A DNA stretch of 64,000 nt, taken from positions 23,924,863 through 23,988,862 of the forward strand of contig CM041115.1 in NCBI GenBank assembly GCA_023079485.1. The letters run 5' to 3'. The position numbers and the translations under genes were made by a program. The notes under the pieces were generated by a model, which saw only the letters and a list, made by a program, of their open reading frames with translations, did no database searches and was not told where the DNA came from. Of the stretch, positions 36,201 to 51,200 are shown in pieces (the first letter of the stretch is position 1; every line of letters begins with the position of its first letter). The stretch is from Archilochus colubris (Eukaryota > Chordata > Aves > Apodiformes > Trochilidae).

Positions 36201-39200
36201 ACTAAATGATCGTTAAGGTCTCTTCCAACCCAAAACATTCTTTGGCTCTATGATGATTTTATGAAATCCAAAATGCTCCTCATATTTAGCTTTGAGAGTA
36301 GCTTTAGGGCATTCAGTGGCATGAAGTGCACATCTCATGAGTAGTGCATGTTAGCTGCATGGTTATTACATTACCTGCTCTGTTGTTACCAACTGAAGAC
36401 TGTTTTAATTTTGGACTCTATTGCCAGGTTTTATCATGCTGAGGACAGTTTGTGTTTTCATATTAAGTAAAAATTAAACCCATATCCTTAATAATGGTGG
36501 GAATTGTTTCAATCCCTGACATTCACCTCTTCCCTTCACATTCTGTCATCTCCATCTGCATTTGGGAGGACTTCTACATATGGCTTCTACATGCTTCCTT
36601 CAGAAGCTCCAGTTCACATGTTAACTTTCTTTAAAATTTTTGTAAATACACTTCTAATAAATTATATATTATTGTGAAAATAATTGCACATGTTCACATA
36701 TTTATTTGATATTTGAGAGAGTAGTTGTACTTCCAGAGACAGGTGAGAAGAGTGGTATAAGCACATCAGCATTTTGCCAAGTGTGGTCAGTAAGGGAACA
36801 CTAACAGTGAACATTTTTTTTAGATTTCTGACAGCTACCAGCAAGACTTTAAAAAAATCCAGCTCTGGAGTAAATTTTTGTAGCATAAGTGGATAACAGA
36901 TATGTCAGATGTGACAGCATGGAAACACTGAATATCCAGAGTTCTGCTTATTCAGGATATAGAAATGAGTCACAGACCTATTGAGAAATCCAGCTCTTGA
37001 TGAAGTGGATTTCCCTTGGAAGCTTCAGGACTGCTGTTTTTCCTAGAGCCCTTGAAAAGAAGGGCTAACTCCTGAAACACAATCAGTTGTGCTACGTGGA
37101 TATCTGCTTCCAGATACAAGGAAGACATTTTAAATACTTACATTAGTGCATTCATGCTCACAATGCTGTTTAATGTTGGATGTGTTTTTTACCTTTTCAG
37201 GCATAACACAAAGTTGGGAAAACTTGGAAGGTAGCTGCTGGAAAGAACTGATAGATAAGAAGCGAGAATGTGCATGTTGCAGTACTTTTCCAGGTCTTGA
37301 AGCAAGATGTTGAACTCTTCTTCACATCTTGAATTTGCAAATTAGCAAATGTAATGAATTATTTCCCCAAGAGAACAATCACAGGGTGAAGGAGGACGTG
37401 CATCTTTCTGAACTGATGTTTTCTCATGATGTGTTGAACTTTCTCAGTAACAGTACGATAGCTTTCATAGAAGTATTAAAAAGGACTGAAGATGAAAAGC
37501 AGCTTTGGCTGTTTCAGGCTTGCAATAGTGTCTTGCTCTTCTATATAATGGCAGTTATTAATGGAAGAAAAAATAAAGTTCTGAGGCTAACTCTGCTGAG
37601 TTCAAAGCCTCAGAAGGCTTTTAATTTATTTAGTAATTTCACCTAGTTGACAGATTTTTTTCTCCACCAGTTTTCCCCTGTTTTGTCCTACTAGCAGGCA
37701 GCCAATGTTTTTTTAACATTGATAATTTATATCTACAGATGGGAAGGCAAGCTGGATATTTGAAACTGGGAATCTCTTGATACAAACAAATTTTGTTTTT
37801 GCAGGAGCAGACCAGGGTATTACCAACTGGTGTGACTTCCTGTAGGCAAGAGTTTATGAAGACAGGAATAGTTTGTCTGAAGTAATGAACCCCACTTACA
37901 GAAATACTTTGTAGCTTTAGCACTGCTATGGAGAAGTAGTACCCCAGTCAATCGCTCTGTTCCTGCTTCATTAATGTATGTAGTTGTTGAAAAAGAAATT
38001 ATTTTGCATGTTCAAAACTAAAATGGTTGTCTGAACTGTGTTTCTGACAACACAGAAAAGATTAGCCATTGTAGCACGCATACTTTGTATATAGAATGCC
38101 ATATATCTTACTGTAGGATCTTACAGCAGAGAGTGTAGTAGAAGTTCATACCTACTGTTTAGTCTCACTTGCAGCAAGCAGAAGTGCTGAAAGACATTGC
38201 TGAAATGACAGGCTAAACAAATGCTAGGAAGGATTGCATAGCTGTCCAACAAACTGTATTTGTCAATAGGGTCTATTTTAATGTGTTGACAGGAAGTGCA
38301 AAGTTCTTACACAGAATTTTGTTTACAGGGGTCAAGTTCCTGCTGAGGCAGAAGCAAACTACTTAGAGGTGGCCAAATCCCTGGAAATGTATGGAGTGGA
38401 TCTCCATCCTGTTTATGTAAGTATTGTTTAAATATTTTAAACATGAGAACAATGGGGAAAAAAAATCTCTTGTACTGATGTGGGTGAGAGCATTTATATA
38501 GTTTAGTTGCCACAAAATAACTTGAAAGAAGAACTTAAGAAATACAAAGGAAGACACATTTACAGACTTTGGTTCAGGATTTAGTCATTCATACATGCAG
38601 ATGGTTAATTGTCTTCAGAGGAAAGGCTGTTATTGTCCTGTACACCTATAAAGACGATCAGTTATACTCTATAAATATCTGGAAAAATCCGGAATTTATA
38701 TAAATAAGAAGTAATTTCTTATATAAATAAGAAAGTAATCTTTCATCAGGAAAGATGAGAGAGGGTTATAACCTAATGTGTTTGACACACTATTCTTATG
38801 TAAATAACAGCAAGTGTGTCCTGAAACCTTTTCAATACCATTTGAAAAACTAGGGTGGAGTAACAGCAGTTTGTCTATCTTTTTTTTCAATATTCATTGT
38901 GAAGGTTCTTCTAAAGATGCAGAGTTCATTTCCAGCTTTTCTTCTGCTGTGTCATGCAGTACTACAAGTTGTCTATATTGTCTGAACAAAACTCTCTATT
39001 TCTTTTTTAAAACGGCATGTATGTTGGGATTGGATCCAAGCTATGTGCTCCTAGTTGCAACATCATTCTATATTGTTTTTTTGATTACAAGAAAATTAGA
39101 AGTTCAGATGGGGAGTTGTAATGTAGATAGTTCACTGAGTTAGATCTCTGTACTTTGTAAAATTACTTGAGAGAAAGTAAAGAGATCAAGTACTTCCAGA

Positions 39201-42200
39201 AGATTAAGTATGTTTTTCATGCTGAAAATTTTGTACCCTGCAATATCAGGTATTTTTAATGGATCCTGTGGATTAGTTGTATTCATCTTATGTTCTCAAC
39301 CCCTCCCACCAACAGAAAACTTGGAGTTACTGGAACAAGATTCAACATGATCCAGCAGAATTGCATGAAATTAGCAGAGCCTGGAATTTTTTTTTGCTTT
39401 TGCTGCACAATGAGATCCAGTGTAGGGTTCATCTGATTTTGGTTACTGACTGTAACTAGCCTCAAGTTGTGACAGGGGAGGTTTAGATTGAATATTAGAA
39501 GAAGCTTCTTCACTGAAAGAGTTATTGAACAATGGAACTTGCTGCCCACGGAGGTGGTTGAATCATCATCCCTTGAGGTGTTTGAGATGTGGATGTGGTG
39601 CTTAGGAATGTAGTTTAGCACTGAAATCAGTAGAGTTAGGTTAAGGTGACCTTAAAGGTCTTTTCCCACCAGAATGGTTCTGTGGCACGGGGGAGGCAGG
39701 GGCCTTCTGCCACTTGTCACCAGGGTTTTTCACCCTGTTCTCTCCCAATGCAGTTTGTGATTTTGATGCTGACCTCAGAAATGGTTTCCTTTGGAAGAGG
39801 TAATGGATTTAACTGTTCCTTGCGTGTCGCTACCCATTCTGAAAGAAAAAAAACAAACATAAAACCCTCAGTATCTTTCAAAGGAGCTAATTCACTTGAT
39901 AGCAGTACACAGGTAATACTGTTTTGGAGGGAGAAGACATAAGGTTGTACTGTAGTAGAATAAGTCAGAAAATCACTATTTACCTTCAGCTGAAAGTTAT
40001 GATGTCTGTTGTATTCATGGGTGAATAAAGAGCTTAGTTCCTCAATTCTGGCCATTTGTCAAATAGCTGGAAGTAATTCCTTAAAAGAGAGGAGTGTGGA
40101 GTCTCCCATTCTTACACTTAATGGCCATTCTTTCTTGCCTCCTCGCTTCTATGCCTACAACCTTTTATACAGGACTTTTGTCTGTAGATCAAGTACTGTT
40201 TTCTTATTTTCAGAGTGAAACAGTGCGTTCATCTCAGTCACCAGGCTTACTTCCTCACTACAGCTTACTACTGCTGTACATCAATTTACATGTGTATTAA
40301 TAACATGCTCTTTTTTTTGTTTTTCTCTAGGGAGAAAACAAATCTGAATATTTTATAGGATTAACACCCATAGGAGTTGTTGTCTACAAGAATAAAAAAC
40401 AAGTAGGAAAATATTTCTGGTATGTATAATTTACATGTACTCTCTGTGTTAAAACAGTAACAGTGCTATTATATGGAAATCTGGGATCTGTGATACCTGT
40501 GTGAAAGGCTAATTGTATCAATAATCATAATAAAAAACTATACTTGTTATTCCTAATGTTTGTCTGGATTATACAGATTTTCCATTCTCTGATAATCGAA
40601 GTATTGATAAAAAATTGTTCACTTAATACCATACCTATATGGTAGCAAATACCTCAAGGGGGCCTACAAGAAAACTGGGGTAGAAATTTTTGCATGGGTG
40701 TGTAATGAGAGGAAATGGGGAAATGGCTTAACACTTGAAGAGGGGAGATTTAGATTAGATGTTAGGTGGAAATTCTTTACTATGATGGTGGTGAGACACT
40801 GCAAGAGGTTGTGTAGGGATGTTATGGATGCCTTGTCCATGGAAGTATTCAAGGCCAGGCTGGATGGAAACTTGACCAACCTGATCTAGTGCTGGGTGTC
40901 CCTGCCCATGAAGGGGAGATGAAACTAGATGATCTTTATGGTCCCTTCCAACCCTAACAATTCTATGATTATGCTGAAACGTTTAAATACTACTAAATTT
41001 CTATTTAAAGACTCATGAAGTTCTGTTTGTCTTTTTTTATTTGTTATTACAGGCCTAGAATTACAAAAGTTCACTTCAAGGAAACACAGTTCGAACTTAG
41101 AGTTCTGGGAAAAGATGTAAGTTTTTATTTAAGCCTGAAGGGAAAAAAATATTCTCAGGTCTAATGAAGTGGGAAATGCTGTTTGTACATCCAATTCTGA
41201 TTTATTTTATTGAAATTCACTGCAAGAAACCATCAAAGTGAAATTAACATAAATACCCTTTTTGGATAGCTACTGCAATAAAATCACTATATCCTCAAAA
41301 TCAGTATGTTCCTGATATATTCCTGTCCATGCTGTGCTGGCAAAGGGAGACAATTTTATGATAGCAGTGCTGAAATAAGGACTTTTTAACAATGTTTATA
41401 ATTTAATACCCATGCTCTGTATATTAGAGTGGATTGCTTCTGTAGTGCCTTGTTTATGGTGCTAGGCTGAATCTGCTGGGGAAGCTAAAGCTAATCAAAA
41501 TGTGGATGGAGGAAAAATGAAAAAGCTGATAGGCACAAGTAATTCTTAAGCTTGGAAACAGAACGAGCCACACAATATAGCTTGAAACCCATTTGTCTGA
41601 GTTGTCGGAGCTTCACGGTGCTGTTAGACCATTTGAGAGAAAACAACTTTGGTTCCAGTGGAGCAAGGACAGCAGGTTGCTAGCAAGAGAACAGGTTTTA
41701 ATATAGAGTCAGTGGAATAATGAGAAAGATATTCATTACCTATGAGGCATGTGAAGCAGCTGAAGGAGGAGGAGAATGTTGAGGATGTAGTAGGAAGTGT
41801 GGTAGAACATAGAGTTGCAGTCTGTGGTTCTTTTTATCTGGTTGAGTTAGAAGTTTAGCTTGCTGAGTTTATTTTTTAAAGTACTTTTTAGGTCTTTTAG
41901 TCTTTAGCATATCAGGACTGAAAGTTTGTATTTTGAAGAAGTATTAACCTGCTGGCAGTATTCCCCTTTACTTGTTATCAATGTATCCTCATTCATCTAT
42001 GTAGTAGTTTCTAGTCTCGTCCATGATTTTTCTGTGAGCACACTTGGTAGTTTTGGTACATTCTGGGAAAAGTACGGGTACCCCTGGCTGCAGTCTTGGT
42101 TTTGTTATGGACAGTATTTCTTGTGCCTCTGCAGATGAGTTGGCAAGCTTTGCTTTTGTTCCCCACTTGGTTTGTTTCCATTTGGTGTGGTAATCAATGG

Positions 42201-45200
42201 GAAGTTTATTTCTCATGGAGTCTTTGTTGCAACTGGAGAATTGTTTGAAGGCTGGGAGAGGGTTAGGAAAACTTTTCTCAGTGATTCATGTGAAGGATGA
42301 GTGCCTTTTCAAGTATAAACAAGTCCAATTTTGACATAGAGTGAATTGCATTGAAGTAATGCTGTAGTTTCTTTTGATGCCAGATATGTATAATTTCTGT
42401 TTGAACCATGTGGAACTGCTGAGCAAAAAACCTGAAAGCTTTGGTGAACGTGCTTAAGTTCAGACTGTGAACGTTGATAGCTGGTGAATTTTTACAATTG
42501 TGATCATAAGGCAAACACTTAGAATTCACTTGGTAATTTCAAGTCTCAACAGGTACTTTTTGAAAGCACAAGGGTGTGTACCACCATTAAAATCTCCCTT
42601 GCAACTAACACTCATTTGAGGTGTTTCTACAGTGCTTCATATCCTAACAAGATCCGGAAAGGCCAAAGTGATACAGAAAAATCTTCCTCTGCTCTTTTCT
42701 TAAGCATTCTGGTGGTTTTACTTTAAACAGAATTATGTATTGGAATAAGTAAACAGTATCCTTAGTCTCTAGTTTAAAGCCATCAGAACAATTTATGCTG
42801 TTCTGCACCTAGAGGAGGGGAAGCTTGTGAGTGTACTTATGTGACTGTGCCTTCAAATACTCTGAAAACTTCAATTCACAAATTTATTTCCTCTTTTTTT
42901 GGGAATAAATGCTATCATTTGTACTTCCATGTGGGACATGAATTTGCCGTGTATGGTAGGAGAGTAAATGTGACGTTTTTACTTCCTCTTACCTCCTGGG
43001 ATATCAGTTTACATCCCAGGGAAATAATACTTCTCTTGTTTCAGATGTGGTATATCAAATCTCGAGCATGTTACATGCTACTGTTTCCAGTTAGTTGGAG
43101 AGAATTTCCTCTCAGTAAGAGAGGAAATAATGGAGGCATTCTTAGATGGAGGCATTCTTAAATTCTAAGATGTGTCTTAGATGGAGCTTTATGGCATATA
43201 GTGAAGAAGTTAATGTCCTGTGATAAGAAGACCAGATTATTTCTGAATATACTGAGTGCTTTGTGTGAACTAGGTTTTCCATAATGTATTGAAAACCTGT
43301 GCAGGCTGGATTTTGGTTTGTGTTTCTACACACCAGCTGCTTTTATTCACTGTAATGGGCACCATCCACAGGTTCACCTGCTCATCAAGAGGAAGATGTT
43401 GGTGCTTTTAATACTGCTGAAGTATTACTCTTCCCCTGCATGGGACTATCTGTGGTATATTATTTTTCTTCCCTTTCAATAAATTTGTCTGGGGCTTTTT
43501 TCCAAACTTATCAAAAGAATTTGAATATGTACTTCCCACTAAATGGGGTGAAAGTAGATATCCTGATTTCCTTGACAAATGGTTTATGTGGCAGTCTAAA
43601 TGTACAGGTCCCTGTCACAGGCCTAAAAAATACATTGTGGAGTGCCTGTGTCAGCTATATTTATGGAGATGAGTTTTTTATTTACAATGTTTCACTTTTC
43701 GTACAGTTGATTATTTACTGAGTAGGAGATATGCTCTACTGTGTTATAATGTATTAATGTGTTTCACCTCTCCTCTTTTGTAGTGTAATCCTTGGACCTG
43801 ATCATATCTCTTCCATGAGAACATTTCCTGTACATTTAACTTCTTTATATTTTCCCTGCATTTCTGTACCTGTTGTTTGCAAGCATGACCATCTATATTT
43901 TGTTTATATCTTGCACTCCTTTGGTTATGTTACGTGTTTTCTCCCCAAGGCTGTTGTCTCTTCATAAGCAAAGATTTGGCCTTCTATGACTTAACCTGAC
44001 ATATGAGACCAATGACCAGGTCCAGCTGACAGAAGCTCATTTTTAGTGGTGTTAATCAGTATTACATTGTTCCCTGAGTGGAACCCCTTCTGTGTATTCT
44101 GACAAAGAAACGTGTCAGTTGCCCCTTGAAGCCTCCCATTATCAGTATGGGATTAGGTGCCTTTCCCCTCTGTGAACTGCACAGAAGGGCTGCCTGAACA
44201 TGAGAGTCTCAAAGAATTTCTGAAGATGAAAAAAGTCTATTTTCCTGTAATTTCTCTCAAGAAAACATAGATCCTTCTGATGCCTGTCCACAATTCCTTG
44301 TAGCATAGATATCTGTTGAGCAGCCTTGCTGGAAATTATGCAGCAATACAAGTGGCTGCCAGAGGCCCCCCCCACACTCCCCCTTATGCAACAAAATGGG
44401 GCCTAATCAAAGCTTTTTCAGTCTGAGGCTGAGAGAACACTGGCACAGGCTGCCCAGTGAGGTTGCAGAGTCTCCTTCTCTGGAAACATTCAAAACCCAC
44501 CTTAATGTGTTCCTGTGTGACCTGTACTAGGTGATCCTGCTCTGACAGGGGGTTGGACTCAATGATCTCTTGATCTGTCAGGGGTCTGTTCCAAGCCCTA
44601 ACACTGGGATTTCTGATTTCTGTAATCATGATGAATGCACTTTGTGAAAGTAGGAAACCAAGGGGTGAACGGCCCACCTCCTGTGCTTTCTTCATGTGAG
44701 GGACATGTAGTTTCTCTCTCTCAACTAAAGACATGAAACACAGTACAGAGAAACATACTTTAATAGATTGTGTAGGCTGGGAACGCAAATATAATAATAT
44801 GCAGAAGTGGAAGATGTGGAGCTTTTTTGCCTGTAGGTATCAAGTACTTCTGTGCTGTTCCTGCAACCCTACACTGTTTTCTGTAACACCACCTTTTTAC
44901 TTTGGTTGCACTTTGTCTGAACATGCCAGTGAGTGATTTCACCCCTTTGCAGAGTTTATGCAAAGCTTCTGTTACTTTTCATGTTTCTGTTTTACCAAAC
45001 CAGGAAGTGCCAAGTGTGCAAAACACTTGCCTTCATTTTTTTTTTTTTTTCCTTTTTAAGAGAAGGCTCTTTTTGGAAGTCTGGAATATTTGTTTGGGGG
45101 GATTTTGAAATTTGTGATCTTTCAAGTTAGAAAAAAACAAACTGCAGTAAAAATGATTTGCACATTTTCAAGACATGCCTTCTTCTGCAGTCTTGCTTAG

Positions 45201-48200
45201 CCAAATGAAGAGGCCCAGCTAGCTGAATTCATTAGGTGAAGTTGGTAAAGACTGTTTTCAGGAGCAATACTAACCACTGATTCATGTTGAAGGAACTTCA
45301 GGACAATTCCAAAGCATGTAATGCTCCCCATTCTGGTGGCTGAAACTTGTCTAAATACAAGAATTGTGTGTTCTTTTAAAAAGTCTCAGGAAACCCTGGA
45401 AACATGCTTTGTCTTTTAAATCTCCTTTTTACAAGTGCCAGAAGTCTGGAAAGTGATTACATTACTAAGGTGGTTCATCTATACCCCTTCTTTTCCTTTC
45501 ACACTCTGAATTCCATCTACAGTTAGAAATTTCTGGGCAGGAACTTTTAATTTGATTCATTCCCCTTGCAATTTCTTTGGAAGATTGAACAGGTTTTGGT
45601 GAAATGTTCCTCCTATTCTGAAGTCCAGTTTTGCTTAGATTTAAATTTTAGACAAATGTAGCATTTTGGTCTATACTATGGATTAAGAATTACAAATTAC
45701 TTTTGAATCATTTGTGTTTGCACCCACTTAAGACTGAGTGGTATTGGAAGGTGGACATGAGCAATCACAGCAATGTTTATGTGTCCTAGAGAAAAAATTT
45801 GGCTTCTTTTGATTGGTTCAGTATTTTATTTGGTTTTCTTAACCACTTTCTGAGACATCTTAGAGAGACTGCAGTATCAATTGAAGGCTTGATAGCAAAA
45901 CCTTCAGTCAGATATGACCATTTTTGAAGGAGAACTAGGATTGCCACTGGGGTGCTAACTGTCAGCTTTTTTTTTTTTTTTTAATTCTTATTTAACCTGT
46001 TTATTTATTTATTTTTTAAATCCATATAATACGAGGTATTGTTGTTTCATTCTTCATATGCTTTATGGACACTGTCACAGCATTATTAATTTAATTCCTG
46101 ACTTGTATGCTGTTCTCAAAGATTGACCTTGTGTAACCCTTGGCTGTTACATATGCTATGATTGGTATGCATTATGTAAATATATACAGATAGAGTATTT
46201 CCTATTGGAGTTAACAATTTACAGTATTCAGGTTTGTGCCTGACCTGTCAGAGAGCAATGTTGGGAAGCAGTAGCTTCAGAGCTAGTGTTAATATTTCTG
46301 TTGAATATACCTGCACATGTATGACATGTACATGTGGTCTGGTCTGTAATGGGGTAGAATCCTCCTTATGGTCTATTAACATCTAGTGAAACTAGGAAGA
46401 GTGGTGTGTGTGCTGGAAGGGTTCCCACTTGGTTTGGGTTTTTCTTCTTAATTTTCTGAGCCCGGATAACTGGGAACCAGTTTATGTCTTGTCATAAATT
46501 AGAACAGCTAAAATCTGTTGTGAATCATAGGGTTTCAAAACATTTTTGGTCTGTGGACAGGTGCAGTGCTCCACAGCACAGGTGTAAATTCACAGACTGT
46601 GTCCCTCTTATGTGTGGAGTAGTCTATGAACTTCACTAACCAGGGAATCTTCTGATCCTCAGAGGGAGGAGCTGTGACTTAAAGCGTGTCTCCTTTTCTA
46701 GGTAGACCTCAGCTACCCCTGCCTTGGCACTGGTCTATCTGGGCACCAAGCAGCTCAGATGTTGAGAGCTGCATAGTTAGGCTGCCATGGCAGAGCAAGC
46801 TGGGAGCTGTTTGCCATGGGCAGGGTGGGCTCTCCTGGACAAGTATGTCAGCTGGACCAGTTCCAGAGGCATTTTGTGGTTAGGCAGAGAAAAGACTCCT
46901 CTGAGTTGTCTCCTTTGAAGGCCTTACTAACATGCTTTCTGTTTTCCAGTTAATTGGCAGGGGTTTATGGTGGGGCACTGTACAATTAAAAGATATTTAG
47001 TAAAGATCTCAAAGGGCCTGCCAGATCAGTCTCCTGGATGCTTTGAGAGGCAGCACGAAACAGTTAAGGGCTGTGGCTACGTGTTTGAGTGACTATGTGC
47101 TTACAAGCAGCTTGTAATCTAGTCAAGCTGTCTGCATCTCTGTTCCTCTACCTCTTCTGCTGTGGGTAAAAATGGTGGTAATGCTATGGCAGTATGACCT
47201 TTATCATATTTTGTAGACTGAATTTAAAAGGAGAGGAAATTTTGTTTGCAGAGTTTTCTAGTGTCTTGCCTTTTTCAGGATTTTGAGAAGGTACTCAAGC
47301 AACTCAGCTGGATGCTGCTGCAGGGGTTATGCCTGTCCTATTGCAGTCTCTGACCATGTGGTCATGTCCCCTCCATCACTAGTGTGAGTCACAGATGTGA
47401 TCTGTGCAAAAATGAGCCTTTCTCTGCTTGTCTGTTGATCACAGCTGGATTTCTGAAAGAAGAGACCAAGCACCAAAGCTGGTTTAAAAGACACTGAAGA
47501 TCTTCAGTGTGCAAGTGACCAGGACTGCTCTGGAAGCAATGAGCCTTCATGGTTTATGATGCCTCAGGTTTAGTACACTGGGCAGTCTGAAAGAAACAGG
47601 ATGAGTGTCAGGGAGTAGCTTGTAAGGCACCAAGAAACATTGAGTGAATTTAGAATTGTTACTTCCTATAAATCACTAGTGAAAATACAAAAGGTCTTTG
47701 TTTATTTTCATGCAAACATATAATTGGGAAAAAACTCTGTTAATTATTACTGCCTGTAAGAATTATAACTACTCAGGATGCTAAAAATGTTGTCTTTATT
47801 GAAAACCAATGTTCATGGTCTTAAAAGCTAAGTTCATCCTTGTTTTCGTATATGTATCAGTTCTTCCCCTTATGGGACTGCGATTAATCATGGAAGGTAT
47901 TATTTCCTTCAGAATTGGTTTAATTTTTATAGATGTATTTTTAAATTGTGAGGGAAATCACAATTGCAAGCCTTAAATATTCTTAATAAATAGATGGAGG
48001 AAGTCCTAAGCCTAGGTGTGCTTTATGGAGTGTCATGATGGATTTTGTCATAGTGCTACTGAATCCTTTGCAAAAAGCTGAAAAATGGTAAAAGAACTAT
48101 GGACTTATGTTGGCGAAAGACCTTGGAGAACAATGTTTTAGGCTTTATTTCTATCTTTAGTGAAATTTAACTGAGGTATTTGATTTATTAAGAGCATCCA

Positions 48201-51200
48201 TCCTGAGGCAATAATTTCCATACATCTGCTTTTTCTTCAGATTCAAATACATAAACCCTGGTATGCCAACAGAAAGTTTGTTGGTCCACCCCCTTGTTTC
48301 ATTTTCCAGATCTGACTTCTGTAGCATATTGATAAATTGGATCTTTGAGGCTAAACTGTTTTTTCCTAGGTGCCTTCTAATGCTCCATACTAAATAGAGA
48401 TGTTTCAGCATATAGGTAATCATCAAATTTTTTTTCTTACCAACTGAGGTGAACTTTTTTCCACCTTAGAAAATAATGCCTTCAGATGATGGAATTAGTA
48501 GTGTTTGCTGGTCAGATCTTTCAGTCATATGGCAATGTAGCTATACCATCCTTTCCAGTCCTGTGATTTCTGTCATTTTAGTCACACTGATTCTCATTCA
48601 TTACAGTTGCTTCTGTATATGGAATAATTCTTAAACTTAAAAAAGGAGATAAAATGAACATAGAAACTTCTCCCTGTTCTTTTCCTGAATTCTGGTGGCA
48701 TTTGTATTGGGATCATAAGGAGGTATGATAAATACCTTATTTTAAAAATTTGCTGTTTAAAAATTGCCCCAAAGAACCCTGGCTTCTCTTTGCTTGTCCC
48801 TTCCCCCAATCCACAAATTCCTCTGATACTATGAAATTAAATAGGCATAGGCGCAGCAGAAGATTCCTTGCTTAAAAGTAAAATTTAGGAGTAGACAAAG
48901 GAGCAAGATCCTGTATTTTAAAAGTGAGTCATTAATTTCTTTCCTAACAGGAGTTAAATTAACTCATCATATTGCATGAAGTTTGCAATACCAAAGGCCT
49001 GATACTCTTCAAAAGTTTGCTGGTGACTATAGTTGTTTCGGTGTATATGAGATCACATCAGGTGACAAGCTGATCTAGAAATTGTCTGTGAATTGAATCA
49101 TAAAATCTGAAGCTATGTTTAAGTTCCATGTAAAATAAGAAAGTGGGAAGTACCCTTCGATAGGTCTTCTTTAAAACTTAAAAAATTTTTAAAAGGCGGT
49201 GTCGTCATTCAGTGGGTGGGGTCTAGTTTCTGTGTGTTGGAGGAGCAAGAGTAATGTGGTTACTCTTAAAAATTCTGGTATAAATAGATTTTTCTCTTTG
49301 ATGATGTTCTAGATTCTCTAGCAAGCTTTATTCTTTTTCACCCTCAGTTACCAGGGATGTCGGTATTTTATGTTTTAGAAGAGATTTAGTTTTAAATTGT
49401 CGCTTTACTGTTTATAAAGTGAAACCTCTTGTAAATCCAGCAGAGAGATAAAGATCCCTATCAAGCCTGAAAGTGTAATTTAAGGAATTGTAGGAAGATA
49501 GTTATGGGACAAGCCTACTATATGATCATTTCATGCTATGTATAGCAACCTCAGATAAATCCTAGTTTCTTCATTCTCAGTGGCTGTATATCTTCCTGCA
49601 GTCCTCTCTCTTGATGTGATGCCCTAAAGAGGAAAACGTGCTTTTGAGAGAAAACTAAAAGAATTATATGAATTCCATGGAAATTCCATAGGACTGTTTC
49701 AGCCAGCCATTAAACAGACTAAAGTAATTCATGAGAGAAAAGAAGCTTATGTGTATGTCTCCAATTTATGTTTTTTTGTTGCCTTTATTAAGAGATTTTT
49801 TGGTGGGTCTTACAGCTTTTACCACTGACCTTTTCCCTGGTCCTCTGAACAATTCTCAGTTTAGCTAATTTTGCTTTTGAAATCTTACCTTCCTCTCACC
49901 TTTCTTATTAACAGTTTTTCATTAGTTCTCTATATTTAATGCATTTTCTCTCAGTGTTGTAGTTTATCACTTCTTTTCTTGCTCTTATTCTTTTTGTATA
50001 CTATTAAACAGAGCTGCAGGAATATACTTCTTGAAATCTGAGTTACAGTTTCAGAACATATCAGAAACATGCTATTTGGAAAAAATTTTGTGCTTTTAAA
50101 TAGGAAAAGGGTCGATATCTATGAACAAGAATGAAAGAAGTGTTTCAATCATCTCCTTTCTCTTTTGTTTTTCTGTATCTAAGGAATTGATTCTTTAAAT
50201 ATTTATCTTCAGGTAATGAGAAACTGAAAAGCAAACCTCTTTTAAATGAAGAATTCTACAGAATTATAGAACCTGCTTTTCTTCATATTGATCTCTTATG
50301 TGCATTAGCATGAGATTGCTGGGTCTTATGTTCAGGAAATGAAAATTCATTTCACTGGCAGAATCCATTATAATGATATTGATTTGTTTTGCTTTCAGTG
50401 CAATGAAACTTCCTTCTTTTTTGAAGCACGTAACAAGATCACATGCAAGCATCTCTGGAAGTGCTGTGTAGAACATCATACTTTTTTCAGGTGAGTGATG
50501 CCGAAGCTGAAGTTTCATTACTAATGGCAAAGAGACTTTATTGAGTGAGAACCTTGTTATACCTACAGAGAGGCAAAGGCTTGCTGCATTGAAACACATT
50601 TTTGCTCTTGGCTGTGGAATGCTTTTTAAAAGCTGATGCCTTCCCTTTTCTTACAATTATCTGAAAGAATAACTGTAAAATAAGGTAGTTTTGTGGTTTC
50701 TTTTGTCTTAGAATTTTTTTCAAAACAGTATTTCAATGGCATAGTGTACGCTTAAACAGAACTGTCCACAAATATATATGGCAGGATTTAAGGTACCATT
50801 TACATTTTTACATATTTAACTGCCAAATTCTCTGTAATAGCATTGACTTGAGAGGGGCCTTTTGATTTCAGACATTTCTATTTCCTATAATGCACAAAAA
50901 TTTTGTTTTTCAGAGAGAGATTAATTGAATTTTCAAAATATTTTATCATTTATTGAAGTGTATAAAATGCTCCCAGGGTTACACTTGAAACCACTTTCTT
51001 TTACTGTTGCAAATATATTAACAAAAATGTGCAAGGGTTTCTAGCTGGGAAGTGATTGATGAGATCCTTGGGCTGGCTTGCTTTTGAATTGCTGTAAATG
51101 AGTAAGCTCAGAATCACTCTTGCAACCTCATTACAGTAGCATGATGTTTTTGCCAGCTCCTGTGAAATTTTAAGGTAAAGGCTGCTGATGCCAGCAGTTT

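Larger units (their letters stand above)
30629..38328 (+). other. EPB41L4A: intron 6 of EPB41L4A
   Basis: About 7.7 kb. Contains two sense CR1 copies (33115-34553 and 35490-36264). The rest (30629-33114, 34554-35489 and 36265-38328) is AT-rich unique sequence in which I recognise nothing. Confidence 0.85.
38417..40330 (+). other. EPB41L4A: intron 7 of EPB41L4A
   Basis: About 1.9 kb. It contains a small direct duplication of TATATAAATAAGAA-GTAAT (38697-38738) and a CR1 3' end (39459-39684). Otherwise AT-rich and unremarkable. Confidence 0.85.
41117..50398 (+). other. EPB41L4A: intron 9 of EPB41L4A
   Basis: About 9.3 kb, mostly AT-rich unique sequence. Contains a 16-bp tandem duplication (43131-43160), one CR1 end (44425-44634) and T runs at 45036-45050 and 45967-45982. 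46686-46883 is GC-richer but has no recognised content. No further gene seen. Confidence 0.85.
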
